Shown: positions 43,531 through 53,156, counted from the stretch's first letter. The stretch is 61,085 nt of DNA from SZUA-584 sp964441275 (GCA_964441275.1 CAYTUG010000014.1:1-61085); one strand, 5' to 3'. Notes: generated by a model from the letters alone, not told the origin. Program-made: numbers and translations.

Positions 43531-45198
43531 ATGAAAACAGACTTACAAATAGCAAGGGAAGCAAGCCTTAAGCCTATCCAACAGGTAGCTAAAGATAACG
43601 GTATATTGGATAAAGAGCTTATACCGTTTGGTCATAAAAAAGCCAAGGTTTCGCTTTCTATACTCAACAGAACCAAAGGCGAACGTGACGCAAAGCTAAT
43701 ACTTGTTTCCGCCATAAACCCCACTCCTGCCGGCGAAGGCAAAACTACAGTGTCAATCGGGTTAGCCGATGCCCTTGCGCGTTGCGGGCAAAATGTCTAT
43801 CTAACATTGCGCGAACCGTCGCTTGGCCCTGTGTTTGGCATGAAAGGCGGGGCAGCGGGCGGCGGATATGCGCAGGTTGTGCCAATGGAAGATATCAACC
43901 TGCATTTTACCGGCGATATACATGCGGTAACGGCGGCCAACAATCTCTTATGCGCTCTTGTTGACAACCACATACAACACGGAAACAAACTTGGTATAGA
44001 CCCGAGGCGGATTTCCGTAAAAAGATGTATGGACATGAACGATCGGCAGTTAAGGTTTATAACATGCGGTTTGGGAGGGCGCGCGAACGGTATGCCGCGC
44101 GAAGACGGGTTTGATATTACCGCGGCTTCCGAGGTAATGGCTGTGCTCTGCCTTGCCCGAGACATGCACGATCTTAAAAAAAGGCTTTCCCGTATCAAAG
44201 TTGCTTATACCTATGACGAGCGTCCGGTAACCGCCGCACAAATAAAGGCGGCGGGCGCTATGGCTGCTTTGCTTAAAGACGCCATAAAGCCTAATTTAGT
44301 TCAAACGCTTGAAAAAACGCCTTGTCTTATGCACGGGGGTCCGTTTGCAAACATTGCTCACGGGTGCAACAGTTATATAGCCACAAACATGGCTATGCAC
44401 CTTGCGGATTATGTTGTAACCGAAGCGGGATTCGGTGCAGATTTAGGCGCCGAAAAATTCCTCGATATTAAATGCCGCCAAACGGGGCTTTGGCCGGACG
44501 CGGTTGTTATTGTTGTTACAATACGCGCGTTAAAAAGCCATGGGGGCAAACAAAAAGACAAATTGTGTGAACCTGACGATGGCGCGCTTGTTAAGGGAAT
44601 GCAAAACCTTGATAAGCATATTGAAAACCTGAAGGATTTTTATGGTTTGCCGGCGGTTGTGGCAATAAACTGCTATTCGACAGATCAAGCGCAGGAAACA
44701 GAATTAGTGCAAAAACTGTGCTCCGCAAGAGGAGTTGCCGCAGTGCCCGTAAGGGTTTGGGAAAAAGGCGGCGAAGGCGGGGTTGACCTTGCGAAAGAGA
44801 TAATAAAAGCGGCGATGAAAACACAACCGCGTTTTCCTTATTCTCTCGACGACGCTATTAACATTAAAATTGAAAAGTTAGCAAAAACGATATACGGCGC
44901 GCACGAAATTCATTATTCCGCTGGCGTGTTCAAAGCAATTGACGCTTTGACAAAAAACGGCTATGGCGGTCTTCCTATATGTATTGCTAAAACCCAGTAT
45001 TCTCTTTCTCACGATCCGCACTTGATTGGCCGCCCTGCCGGGTTTATATTCACCGTACGCAACATAAAGCTTTCGGCCGGCGCGGGTTATATTGTGGTTC
45101 TTGCAGGAGATATGACGACTATGCCGGGGTTACCGCCGTGCCCCGCTGCGGAGCAAATTACGATAGATGATAGGGGCCGCATTGACGGTTTGTTCTAA
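43531..45198 (+). CDS. fhs: Formate-tetrahydrofolate ligase
   Basis: ATP-dependent formation of 10-formyl-tetrahydrofolate from formate, feeding purine synthesis and, in acetogens, the methyl branch. The P-loop TPAGEGKTTVSIGLADAL is at ~66-83, LREPSLGPVFGMKGGAAGGGYAQV at ~92-115, and EAGFGADLGAEKFLDIKCR near 300. It ends MPGLPPCPAAEQITIDDRG-x-IDGLF. Length of 555 is typical. ATG start with AAAGAG upstream. No folD or other Wood-Ljungdahl genes adjoin it, so acetogenesis cannot be claimed from this window. Confidence 0.97.
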   Translation: MKTDLQIAREASLKPIQQVAKDNGILDKELIPFGHKKAKVSLSILNRTKGERDAKLILVSAINPTPAGEGKTTVSIGLADALARCGQNVYLTLREPSLGPVFGMKGGAAGGGYAQVVPMEDINLHFTGDIHAVTAANNLLCALVDNHIQHGNKLGIDPRRISVKRCMDMNDRQLRFITCGLGGRANGMPREDGFDITAASEVMAVLCLARDMHDLKKRLSRIKVAYTYDERPVTAAQIKAAGAMAALLKDAIKPNLVQTLEKTPCLMHGGPFANIAHGCNSYIATNMAMHLADYVVTEAGFGADLGAEKFLDIKCRQTGLWPDAVVIVVTIRALKSHGGKQKDKLCEPDDGALVKGMQNLDKHIENLKDFYGLPAVVAINCYSTDQAQETELVQKLCSARGVAAVPVRVWEKGGEGGVDLAKEIIKAAMKTQPRFPYSLDDAINIKIEKLAKTIYGAHEIHYSAGVFKAIDALTKNGYGGLPICIAKTQYSLSHDPHLIGRPAGFIFTVRNIKLSAGAGYIVVLAGDMTTMPGLPPCPAAEQITIDDRGRIDGLF

Positions 45199-45200
45199 GG

Positions 45201-46661
45201 CTAAGCGTTTAATTGTTGTTTTAGTGTAACTATACTTGCATTAAGCCGCTTTAGCGTTTCCCGCTTGCCTAAAAGATATGCTATTTCAACCGCTCCTCCG
45301 GGGGTTACCGCGGTACCCGTGATCGCTATGCGCAAAGGCCAAAACAGCTGGCCGGTTTTTACGCCGAGCGTTCCCGCCAATTTTGTAAGATTGGTTTTTA
45401 GAGAATCTGCAGAGTAATCGTCTGTATCACTAAGAAAAGTTTGCGTTTCTATAAGTACCGCCAATGCGGACGTGGCATCCGTTTTCGCTTTTTTATTTTC
45501 ATAAAGCGATATCTCAAACGAAGGCATCGACGCAAGAAAACTAAGCTTTTCGGGTATTTGTGTTAGCCGCTCAAGCCTTGGCTGGATTAACCCGGTTATC
45601 ATATCAAGGTCAAAATCTGTTAGCTTTGCTTGTTGATAATAAGGCATTGCAAGTTTGGTAAATTCTTGTGATTCCAATGAGCGCAGGTATAAAGCGTTCA
45701 TCCATGTCAGTTTATCAATGTCAAATACCGCCGATGACTTAGACAAACCCTCAAGTGAAAAGGCGTGCACCAGCTCTTCAAGAGAAAATATTTCTCTTTC
45801 ATCGCCCGGGCTCCACCCAAGAAGCGCAATGTAATTTATCAGCGCTTGCTTAAGATATCCTTGTTCTATAAAATCTTCGAACGAAGCATCGCCATGTCGT
45901 TTTGAAAGCTTGCGCTGCTTGTCTTTCATTACAACGGGCAGATGTATATATTCCGGTATATCCCAGCCAAGCGCGTTGTACAGATAGTTGTACTTGGGGG
46001 TGGACGATAAATATTCCACTCCGCGAATAACGTGCGTTATGCCCATCAAATGATCGTCAATAACATTTGCTAAGTTGTACGTAGGCATACCGTCCGCTTT
46101 TAGCAGTACATTATCGTCAAGGTCCGCATTGGGCACGCAAATATCCCCAAAAACAGCATCGTTATAAGTTGTGTGTCCTTCTTTGGGTATATTTTGGCGT
46201 ATTACATATGGCTCGCCTGATTCAAGCCGGTTTTCAATCTCTTTTTCTGAAAGCCCAAGGCAGTGTTTCCCATAGCTGTAGGTCTGTCCGCGCCGCTGCG
46301 CTTCCTCGCGCCTTTGCGCAAGCTGTTCTTTTGTACAAAAACATCTGTAAGCCGCGCCGGTTTCGACAAGCTTGTCTGCATAGCGTTTGTAAATATCGAG
46401 TCGTTCGCTTTGAATGTACGGACCGAAATTGCCCCCAACATCCGGGCCTTCATCGTAGAAAAGCCCTGTTTTACGCAATGTTGAATAAATAAGCTCTTTT
46501 GCGCCCTGTACTTCGCGTTGTGTATCCGTATCTTCTATGCGTAAAATAAATGCGCCATTATGCTTTCTTGCGAACAGCCACGCATACAAAGCGGTACGCA
46601 GGCCCCCGATATGCATATAGCCGGTTGGGCTTGGGGCAAAACGTGTTCTGACTTGTTTCAT
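45201..46661 (-). CDS. gltX: Glutamyl-tRNA synthetase
   Basis: Class I synthetase charging tRNA-Glu. The start RFAPSPTGYMHIGGLRTALY carries the HIGH-type motif (HIGG). RIEDTD is near 42, DDHLMGITHVIRG near 208, and KLSKRHGD near 250 is the KMSKS motif. The anticodon-binding all-helical domain runs to 486. Because a dedicated glutaminyl-tRNA synthetase lies just upstream on the same strand, this enzyme is probably discriminating. Its stop is two bases from the fhs stop on the other strand. Confidence 0.95.
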   Translation of the reverse strand: MKQVRTRFAPSPTGYMHIGGLRTALYAWLFARKHNGAFILRIEDTDTQREVQGAKELIYSTLRKTGLFYDEGPDVGGNFGPYIQSERLDIYKRYADKLVETGAAYRCFCTKEQLAQRREEAQRRGQTYSYGKHCLGLSEKEIENRLESGEPYVIRQNIPKEGHTTYNDAVFGDICVPNADLDDNVLLKADGMPTYNLANVIDDHLMGITHVIRGVEYLSSTPKYNYLYNALGWDIPEYIHLPVVMKDKQRKLSKRHGDASFEDFIEQGYLKQALINYIALLGWSPGDEREIFSLEELVHAFSLEGLSKSSAVFDIDKLTWMNALYLRSLESQEFTKLAMPYYQQAKLTDFDLDMITGLIQPRLERLTQIPEKLSFLASMPSFEISLYENKKAKTDATSALAVLIETQTFLSDTDDYSADSLKTNLTKLAGTLGVKTGQLFWPLRIAITGTAVTPGGAVEIAYLLGKRETLKRLNASIVTLKQQLNA

Positions 46662-46700
46662 ATCAAATTACTCTGCTTACTCCTTTCTATAGCATGTTTA

Positions 46701-48332
46701 CTATTTATAGCTGTCTTTCAACCCCACGATAAGGTTTAAAACCATATTTTGTTTTGTGCTGTCGGGATCGACACAGAAATATCCTTGCCTTAAAAGTTGA
46801 AAGCGCTCGCCAACGCAAGCTTGCGCAATAGAAGGCTCTACAAGAGCATCGGTTATAATTTTAACAGATTCGGGGTTCAACCTTTCGCTAAAATCCCCTT
46901 CCCCTTCATTTAGCAAGTAATCATACAGGCGTATCTCGCATTGCACCGCAGTTTGTGCGTCCACCCAGTGCAGAGTGCCTTTAACCTTTCGGTTGGACGC
47001 CGGGCTTCCGGATTTTGAATCAGGGTCGTAACTGCAATACAATGTTTCAACATTTCCGTCCCCGTCCAATTCCGCACGTTCGCATTTGATGATATATGCG
47101 TCTTTAAGACGCACTTCGCGCCCCGGCGATAATCTGAAAAATTTAGGCGGCGGGTCAAGCGCAAAATCCTGCCGGTCTATATACAATTCGCGCGAAAACC
47201 TTATCTGCCTCAAGCCCGCCTGCGTATTTTTCGGCAGGTTTTCGGACGGCAGCATCTCGAATTCTTTATCATAGTTTTGTATTATTACCTTTAAAGGTTC
47301 AAGCACTCCCATGCGGCGGTATGCCGTTGTGCCCAAATGTTCCCGGACACAGTGTTCAAGCAGGCCCGTGTCTACTTCGCTGTTGGATTTTGCAACTCCT
47401 ATGCGTTCGCAAAAATCACGTATTGATTGGGGGGTGTAACCGCGGCGGCGCAAGCCGGACAGAGTGGGCATACGCGGATCGTCCCAACCGGAAACAAACC
47501 CGGCATCAACAAGTTTTTTTAAATAGCGCTTGCTCATTATTGTGCGCGTAAGATTAAGGCGCGCAAATTCATATTGATGCGGCGCGGGGTCGCACTCGCA
47601 GTTTATAACCACCCAATCGTAAAGAGGCCTGTGGTCTTCAAACTCAAGCGTGCATATGCTGTGCGTTATCTGCTCATGTGCATCGCTTAACGGATGGGCA
47701 TAATCGTACATCGGATAAATCAGCCACTTTTCGCCGGTGCGGTGATGCGCGGCGCGTAAAATGCGGTATAAAACGGGATCGCGCATGTTAAGGTTGGGGC
47801 TCGCCATGTCTATTTTTGCCCGCAACACTTTTTCGCCGTCCGCATATTTGCCGTCTTTCATTTCGATAAAAAGCCGTTTGTTCTCTTCAATACTGCGGTT
47901 GCGGTATGGGCTGTTTTTGCCGGGAACCGTTAACGTTCCGCGATATTGTCTGATTTGCTCTGCCGATAAATCGCATACATATGCCAAACCTTTATCAATA
48001 AGCAAAAGTGCGCACCGATACATATAATCAAAATAGTCAGAGGCGTACAGCACAGCGGCCGGGGAAAAGTTTAACCATTCCACATCGCGTTTTATGCTTT
48101 GGATGTATTCGTCGTCTTCCTTGGTTGGGTTTGTGTCATCGTAACGAAGGTTACAAATTCCGCCATATTTATTAGCAATGCCAAAATTAAGACAAATCGA
48201 TTTTGCGTGGCCGATATGCAGATAGCCGTTAGGCTCCGGCGGAAAACGCGTTATTACGCTTTTGACTCTGCCTTCGGATAAATCCTTGTCAATAATTTCT
48301 TCAATAAAGTTCTTTGATTTTTGTTCGCTCAT
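46701..48332 (-). CDS. glnS: Glutaminyl-tRNA synthetase
   Basis: Charges tRNA-Gln directly with glutamine. The start TRFPPEPNGYLHIGHAKSICLNFG carries HIGH; RYDDTNPTKE is near 65, CTLEFEDHRPLYDWV near 228, and the KMSKS equivalent is MSKRYL near 265. The two beta-barrel anticodon domains fill the C-terminus. ATG at 48332 is preferred to an in-frame GTG four codons upstream because GGAGG overlaps that region. Many Firmicutes lack GlnRS and make Gln-tRNA with the GatCAB amidotransferase. Its presence lets this organism bypass that glutamine-using step. Confidence 0.95.
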   Translation of the reverse strand: MSEQKSKNFIEEIIDKDLSEGRVKSVITRFPPEPNGYLHIGHAKSICLNFGIANKYGGICNLRYDDTNPTKEDDEYIQSIKRDVEWLNFSPAAVLYASDYFDYMYRCALLLIDKGLAYVCDLSAEQIRQYRGTLTVPGKNSPYRNRSIEENKRLFIEMKDGKYADGEKVLRAKIDMASPNLNMRDPVLYRILRAAHHRTGEKWLIYPMYDYAHPLSDAHEQITHSICTLEFEDHRPLYDWVVINCECDPAPHQYEFARLNLTRTIMSKRYLKKLVDAGFVSGWDDPRMPTLSGLRRRGYTPQSIRDFCERIGVAKSNSEVDTGLLEHCVREHLGTTAYRRMGVLEPLKVIIQNYDKEFEMLPSENLPKNTQAGLRQIRFSRELYIDRQDFALDPPPKFFRLSPGREVRLKDAYIIKCERAELDGDGNVETLYCSYDPDSKSGSPASNRKVKGTLHWVDAQTAVQCEIRLYDYLLNEGEGDFSERLNPESVKIITDALVEPSIAQACVGERFQLLRQGYFCVDPDSTKQNMVLNLIVGLKDSYK

Positions 48333-48357
48333 GCATTCCTCCACACCAAACGGTCGT

Positions 48358-49980
48358 TTACGGATTCCGGCGGTCTGTTTTATATTGTTTTGCCGCCGCC
48401 ACTAGCTCTCTAAAAAGCGGATGAGAGCGGATAGGCCTTGATTTAAATTCAGGATGAAACTGAACTCCCACAAACCAGCGGTGCGATTCAATTTCCAATA
48501 TCTCTACTAAACCATAATCCGGGTTTACCCCCGCAACCCGCATACCGTGTTGCGTTATCTGTTTTAGATATTTATTGTTTAACTCGTACCGGTGGCGGTG
48601 TCTTTCATCTATCAGCTCTGCGCCGTATGCCGCATATGCAAAAGTATCTTTGTTAAGCCGGCACTTATAGCTGCCAAGCCGCATTGTCCCCCCGATGTTT
48701 GTAACCTTTTTTTGTTCAGGCATTATATCGATATACGGATAAGGAGTGTTTGCGCAATGCTCTGTTGAATTGGCTTTCTTACAGCCGATTACGTTGCGCG
48801 CAAACTCGATGACCGCAAGCTGCATACCAAGGCAAATACCAAGGAAAGGCACGTTATTCTCCCTGCAATACTGTATTGCCTTAATTTTGCCTTCTATACC
48901 ACGTTCGCCGAAACCGCCGGGAACCACAACTCCGTCGGCACATTTTAGAATATCGCTTGGGTTGCAAGATTCTTCAAGGTCGGCTGCGTTTAGCCACAAA
49001 ATTTTAATATCAAGTTTGTTTGCGATTCCGGCGTGTGTAAGAGATTCCGCCACGCTTAAATATGCATCGTGCAGTTCAATATATTTACCTACAATTGCTA
49101 TTGTTACGGACGGCTTTTTTGCCTTTTGTATCTTGACAATCTTTTCCCATTGCTGCATATCGGAAGCGGTGTTTTCTAATCCAAGTTTTTGACAAACAAT
49201 AGTGTCGAGATTTTCATCGCGTAAAAGCATAGGAATATCGTAAAGGGATTGCGTATCAATATTTTGCACTACATTTTCAGGGCTGACGTTGCAAAAAAGC
49301 GATATTTTGCGTTTTATGTCGTTGTTAAGCTCCATTTCGCTGCGGCATACGATTATATCAGGGTCTATACCTATTGTGCGCAGCTCCTTTACGCTGTGCT
49401 GGGTCGGTTTCGTTTTAAGTTCGCCCGCTTTGTTAAGATAGGGCATCAGCGTTACATGAATGTACACGCAGTTTTTCTCTCCGACTTCCCATTTTATTTG
49501 CCGGATTGTTTCTAAAAACGGCTGTGATTCAATATCGCCCACCGTGCCGCCAATTTCCGTAATAACAACATGGGGGTTTGATTTTTCAGCTATATTATAT
49601 ATGCGGCGCTTTATCTCATCGGTAATGTGCGGAATAACCTGAACAGTGCCGCCAAGATAATCGCCCCGCCGCTCTTTGCTTATAACTTCCCAATATACCT
49701 TTCCCGTGGTGACGTTTGAATCGGCAAAAGAGTTCTCATCCGTAAAACGTTCGTAATGCCCGATATCAAGATCTGTTTCCGCACCATCATCGGTAACAAA
49801 AACCTCGCCATGCTGAAAAGGGCTCATGGTCCCCGGATCAACGTTAATATAAGGGTCGCATTTTTGAAGCGAAACTTTGTAGCCGCGGCTTTTTAGCAGC
49901 AGCCCGAGTGATGCAGCGGTAATGCCCTTCCCAAGCGATGAGACAACCCCGCCGGTGACGAATATGAACTTAGTTGACAT
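48358..49980 (-). CDS. pyrG: CTP synthase
   Basis: Converts UTP to CTP with ATP and glutamine. The synthetase domain (1-~270) starts KFIFVTGGVVSSLGKGITAASLG; DPYINVDPGTMSPFQHGEVFVTDDGAETDLDIGHYERF is intact apart from minor changes. The glutaminase domain (~290-535) has PGGFGERGIEGK, the nucleophile in GICLGMQ near residue 380, and the His-Glu pair in VQFHPEFKSRP. All catalytic residues are present, in contrast to PurL and NadE in this window. Length 540, normal. ATG start with GGAGGGG upstream; 25 bp from glnS. Confidence 0.97.
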   Translation of the reverse strand: MSTKFIFVTGGVVSSLGKGITAASLGLLLKSRGYKVSLQKCDPYINVDPGTMSPFQHGEVFVTDDGAETDLDIGHYERFTDENSFADSNVTTGKVYWEVISKERRGDYLGGTVQVIPHITDEIKRRIYNIAEKSNPHVVITEIGGTVGDIESQPFLETIRQIKWEVGEKNCVYIHVTLMPYLNKAGELKTKPTQHSVKELRTIGIDPDIIVCRSEMELNNDIKRKISLFCNVSPENVVQNIDTQSLYDIPMLLRDENLDTIVCQKLGLENTASDMQQWEKIVKIQKAKKPSVTIAIVGKYIELHDAYLSVAESLTHAGIANKLDIKILWLNAADLEESCNPSDILKCADGVVVPGGFGERGIEGKIKAIQYCRENNVPFLGICLGMQLAVIEFARNVIGCKKANSTEHCANTPYPYIDIMPEQKKVTNIGGTMRLGSYKCRLNKDTFAYAAYGAELIDERHRHRYELNNKYLKQITQHGMRVAGVNPDYGLVEILEIESHRWFVGVQFHPEFKSRPIRSHPLFRELVAAAKQYKTDRRNP

Positions 49981-50010
49981 AAGAACCCCTCCGAAAGATA
50001 AGAAAAGAAT

Positions 50011-50658
50011 TTAAAGATATTCCATAACCATTATACGCGTGCGTTTCTTTAGCGAAGATTTATCTATATCCATCTGGCATTTGCCAAGATGAGATATGTC
50101 GTAATTGCTACGGGCTAATTCTAAAAAGTCTTGTAAAGGCGCAATATCAATGTTTATTGCCGACGTTTTAAAATGCATAGGAATAATTATATTGGGAGAT
50201 ATCATATCGCATAAATCGAGCGCTTGTTTTGCGTCTATTGTATAATTCCCGCCAACGGGAACCATAACAATTTCCGCGCCTTTTAGCTTTTCCAAAACGG
50301 CTTTCTCGGGCACACAGCCCAAATCGCCCAAATGGCAAACACGAAGACCATCTGCGAAAAGCATAAAAACAGTGTTGTCCCCGCGCAGCTTTCCTTGCTC
50401 GCAATCGTGCCATGTTTTATACCCTTCTATTGCTAAATCTCCTAATGTGTAACTGCCCGGTTTATCAAAAACAGTGTAGTTTCCGCATACATAGGATAAA
50501 TCGTTATGATCAAAGTGCGAATGACTTATAAGCACAGCGTCCGCGTTTATTTTTGATATCTTATAACCCACAGTTTTATCGTAAGGGTCAAACAAAACCT
50601 TTGCGCCGTTTTCCAAAGTTACTATGAAGCAAGAATGACCAAGCCACTTAATATTCAC
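50011..50658 (-). CDS. Metallo-beta-lactamase-fold hydrolase, UPF0173 type (215 aa)
   Basis: Metal-dependent hydrolase of the UlaG/UPF0173-like group. It has N-terminal IKWLGHSCFIV and FDPY near 24-27. The metal ligands are ISHSHFDHNDLSY (His-x-His-x-Asp-His) near 45-57, with HLGDLG near 113 and an IIPMHFKTS segment near 162. The physiological substrate is unknown. GTG start with GAGGTGATACC at normal spacing. Adjacent minus-strand genes are pyrG downstream and DUF1934 upstream (29 bp), so it may be cotranscribed with the latter. Confidence 0.85.
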   Translation of the reverse strand: MNIKWLGHSCFIVTLENGAKVLFDPYDKTVGYKISKINADAVLISHSHFDHNDLSYVCGNYTVFDKPGSYTLGDLAIEGYKTWHDCEQGKLRGDNTVFMLFADGLRVCHLGDLGCVPEKAVLEKLKGAEIVMVPVGGNYTIDAKQALDLCDMISPNIIIPMHFKTSAINIDIAPLQDFLELARSNYDISHLGKCQMDIDKSSLKKRTRIMVMEYL

Positions 50659-50687
50659 GGTATCACCTCAATTTATAATTTTCTGAT

Positions 50688-51116
50688 TTAGCTTTTACCA
50701 TCGTCCACTTGTTTAAACGATAGATTAAGCTTATTCAAAGTAGATATTTCCCCAAGAGACATTTCGTACTCAAGATTTAAGCTTCCGTTCTGCTCGCCAA
50801 GCCGGCTTTCTATGCGCACTCCAAATATACTTAGATTCATTGTACCATATGGTGTAGAATAATAACCCTGAAAAACGCTGCCCGGCGAAAATTCCATCCG
50901 CGTGTCATATGCGCCGCTGCGTTGTAAAATAACGCAGTCCTCTTTTAGCGTCAGTTTTGTGGTGCACCCGTCTATTCCGGTCAATTCGCTTTCTTCATAT
51001 TCAAGCGAACAGCCGTCAGAAAGCTTAGAAAAAAGACCTTCGGTAACAAACTCTATTAGCTCGTCGTTTTCGCCTTCTGATTGTATTTCTTTAATAGTCA
51101 GCAAAATGCGCCGCAT
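50688..51116 (-). CDS. DUF1934 (YwiB-like) beta-barrel protein (142 aa)
   Basis: Matches the small DUF1934 family of calycin-like barrels common in Firmicutes. It starts MRRILLTIKEIQ, followed by the family's YEESELTGIDGCTTKL segment, a short FSPGSVFQGYYSTPYGTM loop and a terminal LSFK strand. The ligand and function are unknown. ATG at 51116 has GGAG at good spacing; an in-frame ATG four codons upstream has none. In Bacillus ywiB is near argS; here it neighbours an MBL-fold gene and pyrG instead. Confidence 0.8.
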   Translation of the reverse strand: MRRILLTIKEIQSEGENDELIEFVTEGLFSKLSDGCSLEYEESELTGIDGCTTKLTLKEDCVILQRSGAYDTRMEFSPGSVFQGYYSTPYGTMNLSIFGVRIESRLGEQNGSLNLEYEMSLGEISTLNKLNLSFKQVDDGKS

Positions 51117-51343
51117 GGTAAACTCCAATCATAATTTAAAATTTATTATAGCACACACAAATATATAAACACAATTATAGCGATAAATTTAAATCTACGT
51201 TGTCAGATGATCTGTTACACTTTTAGCAAAGTTCTCCCCCATAGTACTGGAGGGGCGATTTACGCCCTAAAACCAGCAGCGGAAAGTTGTTGTCCCGTCT
51301 CTGATAGCGCTATAACTGTTCGTTTGCATCTTCCACCGAATAG

Positions 51344-51511
51344 AATGTTCTGGTCGCATTGAAGAAAAAAAACGGTGAAATGAAGGTGGCCCACGGTCTT
51401 GATAAAGCCGATTCCGTGGGTCTTGCCTCTATTCGATTGCAAACGTATTTTACAGCGTTTGCGGTCAATGTGAAGCGGATAGTCAAGTTAATGGAACCAA
51501 ATCCAGCCTAA
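51344..51511 (+). pseudogene. DDE transposase C-terminal remnant (IS1182-like)
   Basis: The plus-strand frame after a stop at 51341 encodes KKKNGEMKVAHGLDKAD, then LASIRLQTYFTAFAVNVKRIVKLMEP, and stops at 51511. The HGL-x-x-A then Q-x-x-x-TA-x-x-VN-KR-x-VK pattern is the usual end of DDE transposases of the IS1182 type. Everything before it, including the catalytic domain, is absent or unrecognisable (51117-51340 shows no gene). Inactive. Confidence 0.55.
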
Positions 51512-51683
51512 TTGGAGCTGTTTTTTTGTTTCTCAATGAAAATCAACAGTCCTACCATCTTTTTGTCAAAAGTCATCCGCATATATATACACTGAAAAAG
51601 TCCAATCTTGCAAAAGGGAGGTACTTTTTCGTATATAAAAGGTATAATTACACACAGAAAATACAATAACAGAGCAGAAAGAA

Positions 51684-51842
51684 ATGCTCAGAGACAACAG
51701 TCAAATAAAGCTATCATTATCGCCCTATCAAGGGCTCAGAGTGTCAACAATATTTTTTGCCGGACTTTTTGAAAGTTTTAATCGTGGCGGCAAAGCCCAT
51801 AACGCTTGTTATAATAACCGCTTTTGCCAACAACAGAGTTAA
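51684..51842 (+). pseudogene. Probable transposase N-terminal remnant (IS1182-like)
   Basis: The ATG at 51684 encodes MLRDNSQIKLSLSPYQGL, similar to IS1182-type transposase starts, and then drifts to a stop at 51842. About 90 bases upstream (51592-51631) GAAAAAGTCC and GGTACTTTTTC form an imperfect inverted repeat that may be part of an element end. The C-terminal remnant lies before this N-terminal one, so these are either two elements or a rearranged one. The stretch 51843-52051 has no recognisable gene. Confidence 0.4.
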
Positions 51843-52051
51843 AAGTTATCAAACAGGATGCGTTTGGTTGCCGGACCAAACAATATTTGGAGTTAGCTTA
51901 CGGAATTTGCGCTTGATTGTATAGTCTGTTATGATATTCGAACGGCTTTTTGTTTAACAAAACACAAGAAGGGTATAAACTTTATGGTTAGGTAACCTAT
52001 TATTAATAATATTTTTGTATAGCTCACCGGAATACGAAGGAGTTTGACTGC

Positions 52052-52108
52052 ATGAGCATTTTAACAGGTAAAGGAAAGCCCGATGAAGATATTGATTGCG
52101 GAAGATAG
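52052..52108 (+). CDS. Possible translational leader ORF before the REC-GGDEF gene (18 aa)
   Basis: ATG at 52052 has a good site (GAAGGAG) nine bases upstream and encodes MSILTGKGKPDEDIDCGR before a TAG at 52106-52108. It overlaps the start of the next gene (52083) by 26 bases in another frame, an arrangement suited to translational coupling. The downstream gene also has its own AAAGGAAAG. It may be chance. Confidence 0.3.
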   Translation: MSILTGKGKPDEDIDCGR

Positions 52109-52985
52109 CGCTACTTGCCGGATTATACTGTCTACCGCTTTAAAGGAATACGGCTATCAAGTTATTGAAACAAAAGACGGCTTGCAGGCGTTAGAGGAGA
52201 TGCAAAAACCCAATGCGCCTCAGTTGGCTATATTCGATTGGGTTATGCCTAAAATGGACGGTCTTACACTTTTAAGAAAAATCAGAGAACAAGAAACCGA
52301 ACGTCCTCCGTACATTATCATACTTACGGGGAAAGACGAAAAAGATGATTTAATAGTTGGCCTTGATGCCGGCGCCAACGATTTTTTGTCTAAAACATTT
52401 GACAAAAGGGAGCTGCGCGCTCGGGTTGAAGTCGGACGCCGGATGATTGAGCTGCAGGATGCATTGGTATTAAGCAAAGAAAAGTTGGTTTATCAGGCAA
52501 CACACGATGCTTTAACAGGGATATTAAACAGGGGCGCAATATTGTCCATACTCGAAAAAGAGTTTATAAACAACTCTAAAAGCAATATTATAGCTGTGGG
52601 AATGTGCGATATCGATCACTTTAAAAACATCAACGACACTTATGGCCATCAAACCGGGGACGATGTGTTGTGCGACCTTGTTGAAATCTTTAAAAATTGC
52701 TTTCCGTATTCAGATTATTTTGGCAGAGTGGGCGGCGAAGAATTTTTGATAATCGCCACGCCGGATACAGAAAACGAAGCGATTATAATGTTTGAAAACT
52801 GTTGCAGGCAAGTTGAAAAAACAAGGATAAAAACGCGTTCGGGAAGCATTTCTATAACAATAAGCATTGGAGTCGCTTGTTGCAGCGCAGAATGCACAGT
52901 TGATGCTCTGTTAGGCGCGGCTGACAGCGCGCTTTATATGGCAAAAAATCAGGGCCGAAACAAGGTGTGCTTTAAAAGCATCTAA
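52083..52985 (+). CDS. Response regulator with GGDEF output (300 aa)
   Basis: A receiver domain (1-~125) is fused to a diguanylate cyclase domain (~140-300), as in WspR/PleD-type regulators. The receiver has the acidic pair in IAEDS, phospho-acceptor Asp53 in IFDWVMPKMDG, Thr in IILTGK and Lys in FLSKTFD. A short helical linker (ELQDALVLSKEKLVYQA) precedes THDALTGILNRG. DIDHFKNINDTYGH and a GGEEF active site are intact. The position five residues before GGEEF lacks the R-x-x-D inhibitory site (reads PYSD), unlike the cyclase at 42367. No histidine kinase is adjacent. Confidence 0.92.
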   Translation: MKILIAEDSATCRIILSTALKEYGYQVIETKDGLQALEEMQKPNAPQLAIFDWVMPKMDGLTLLRKIREQETERPPYIIILTGKDEKDDLIVGLDAGANDFLSKTFDKRELRARVEVGRRMIELQDALVLSKEKLVYQATHDALTGILNRGAILSILEKEFINNSKSNIIAVGMCDIDHFKNINDTYGHQTGDDVLCDLVEIFKNCFPYSDYFGRVGGEEFLIIATPDTENEAIIMFENCCRQVEKTRIKTRSGSISITISIGVACCSAECTVDALLGAADSALYMAKNQGRNKVCFKSI

Positions 52986-53156
52986 ACCTTTAACATAATA
53001 TCTTGGCACATATCCGAGGATCTAAATTGCAATTGTCCCTTTAACGCAAATGTTTAACGGCTGGATACCGGTTTATTTACCATAAGCGTAAAGCGGTATT
53101 ATAAGCATTTTTAATTCCGCTAGTTCATATATTTAACTTGAGCGAAAGGAGAAACC

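Noticed and set aside
48358..49980. Possible loss of the glutaminase triad in CTP synthase as in PurL and NadE
   Set aside because: Checked at codon level: GICLGMQ and VQFHPEF are intact, so PyrG should use glutamine normally.
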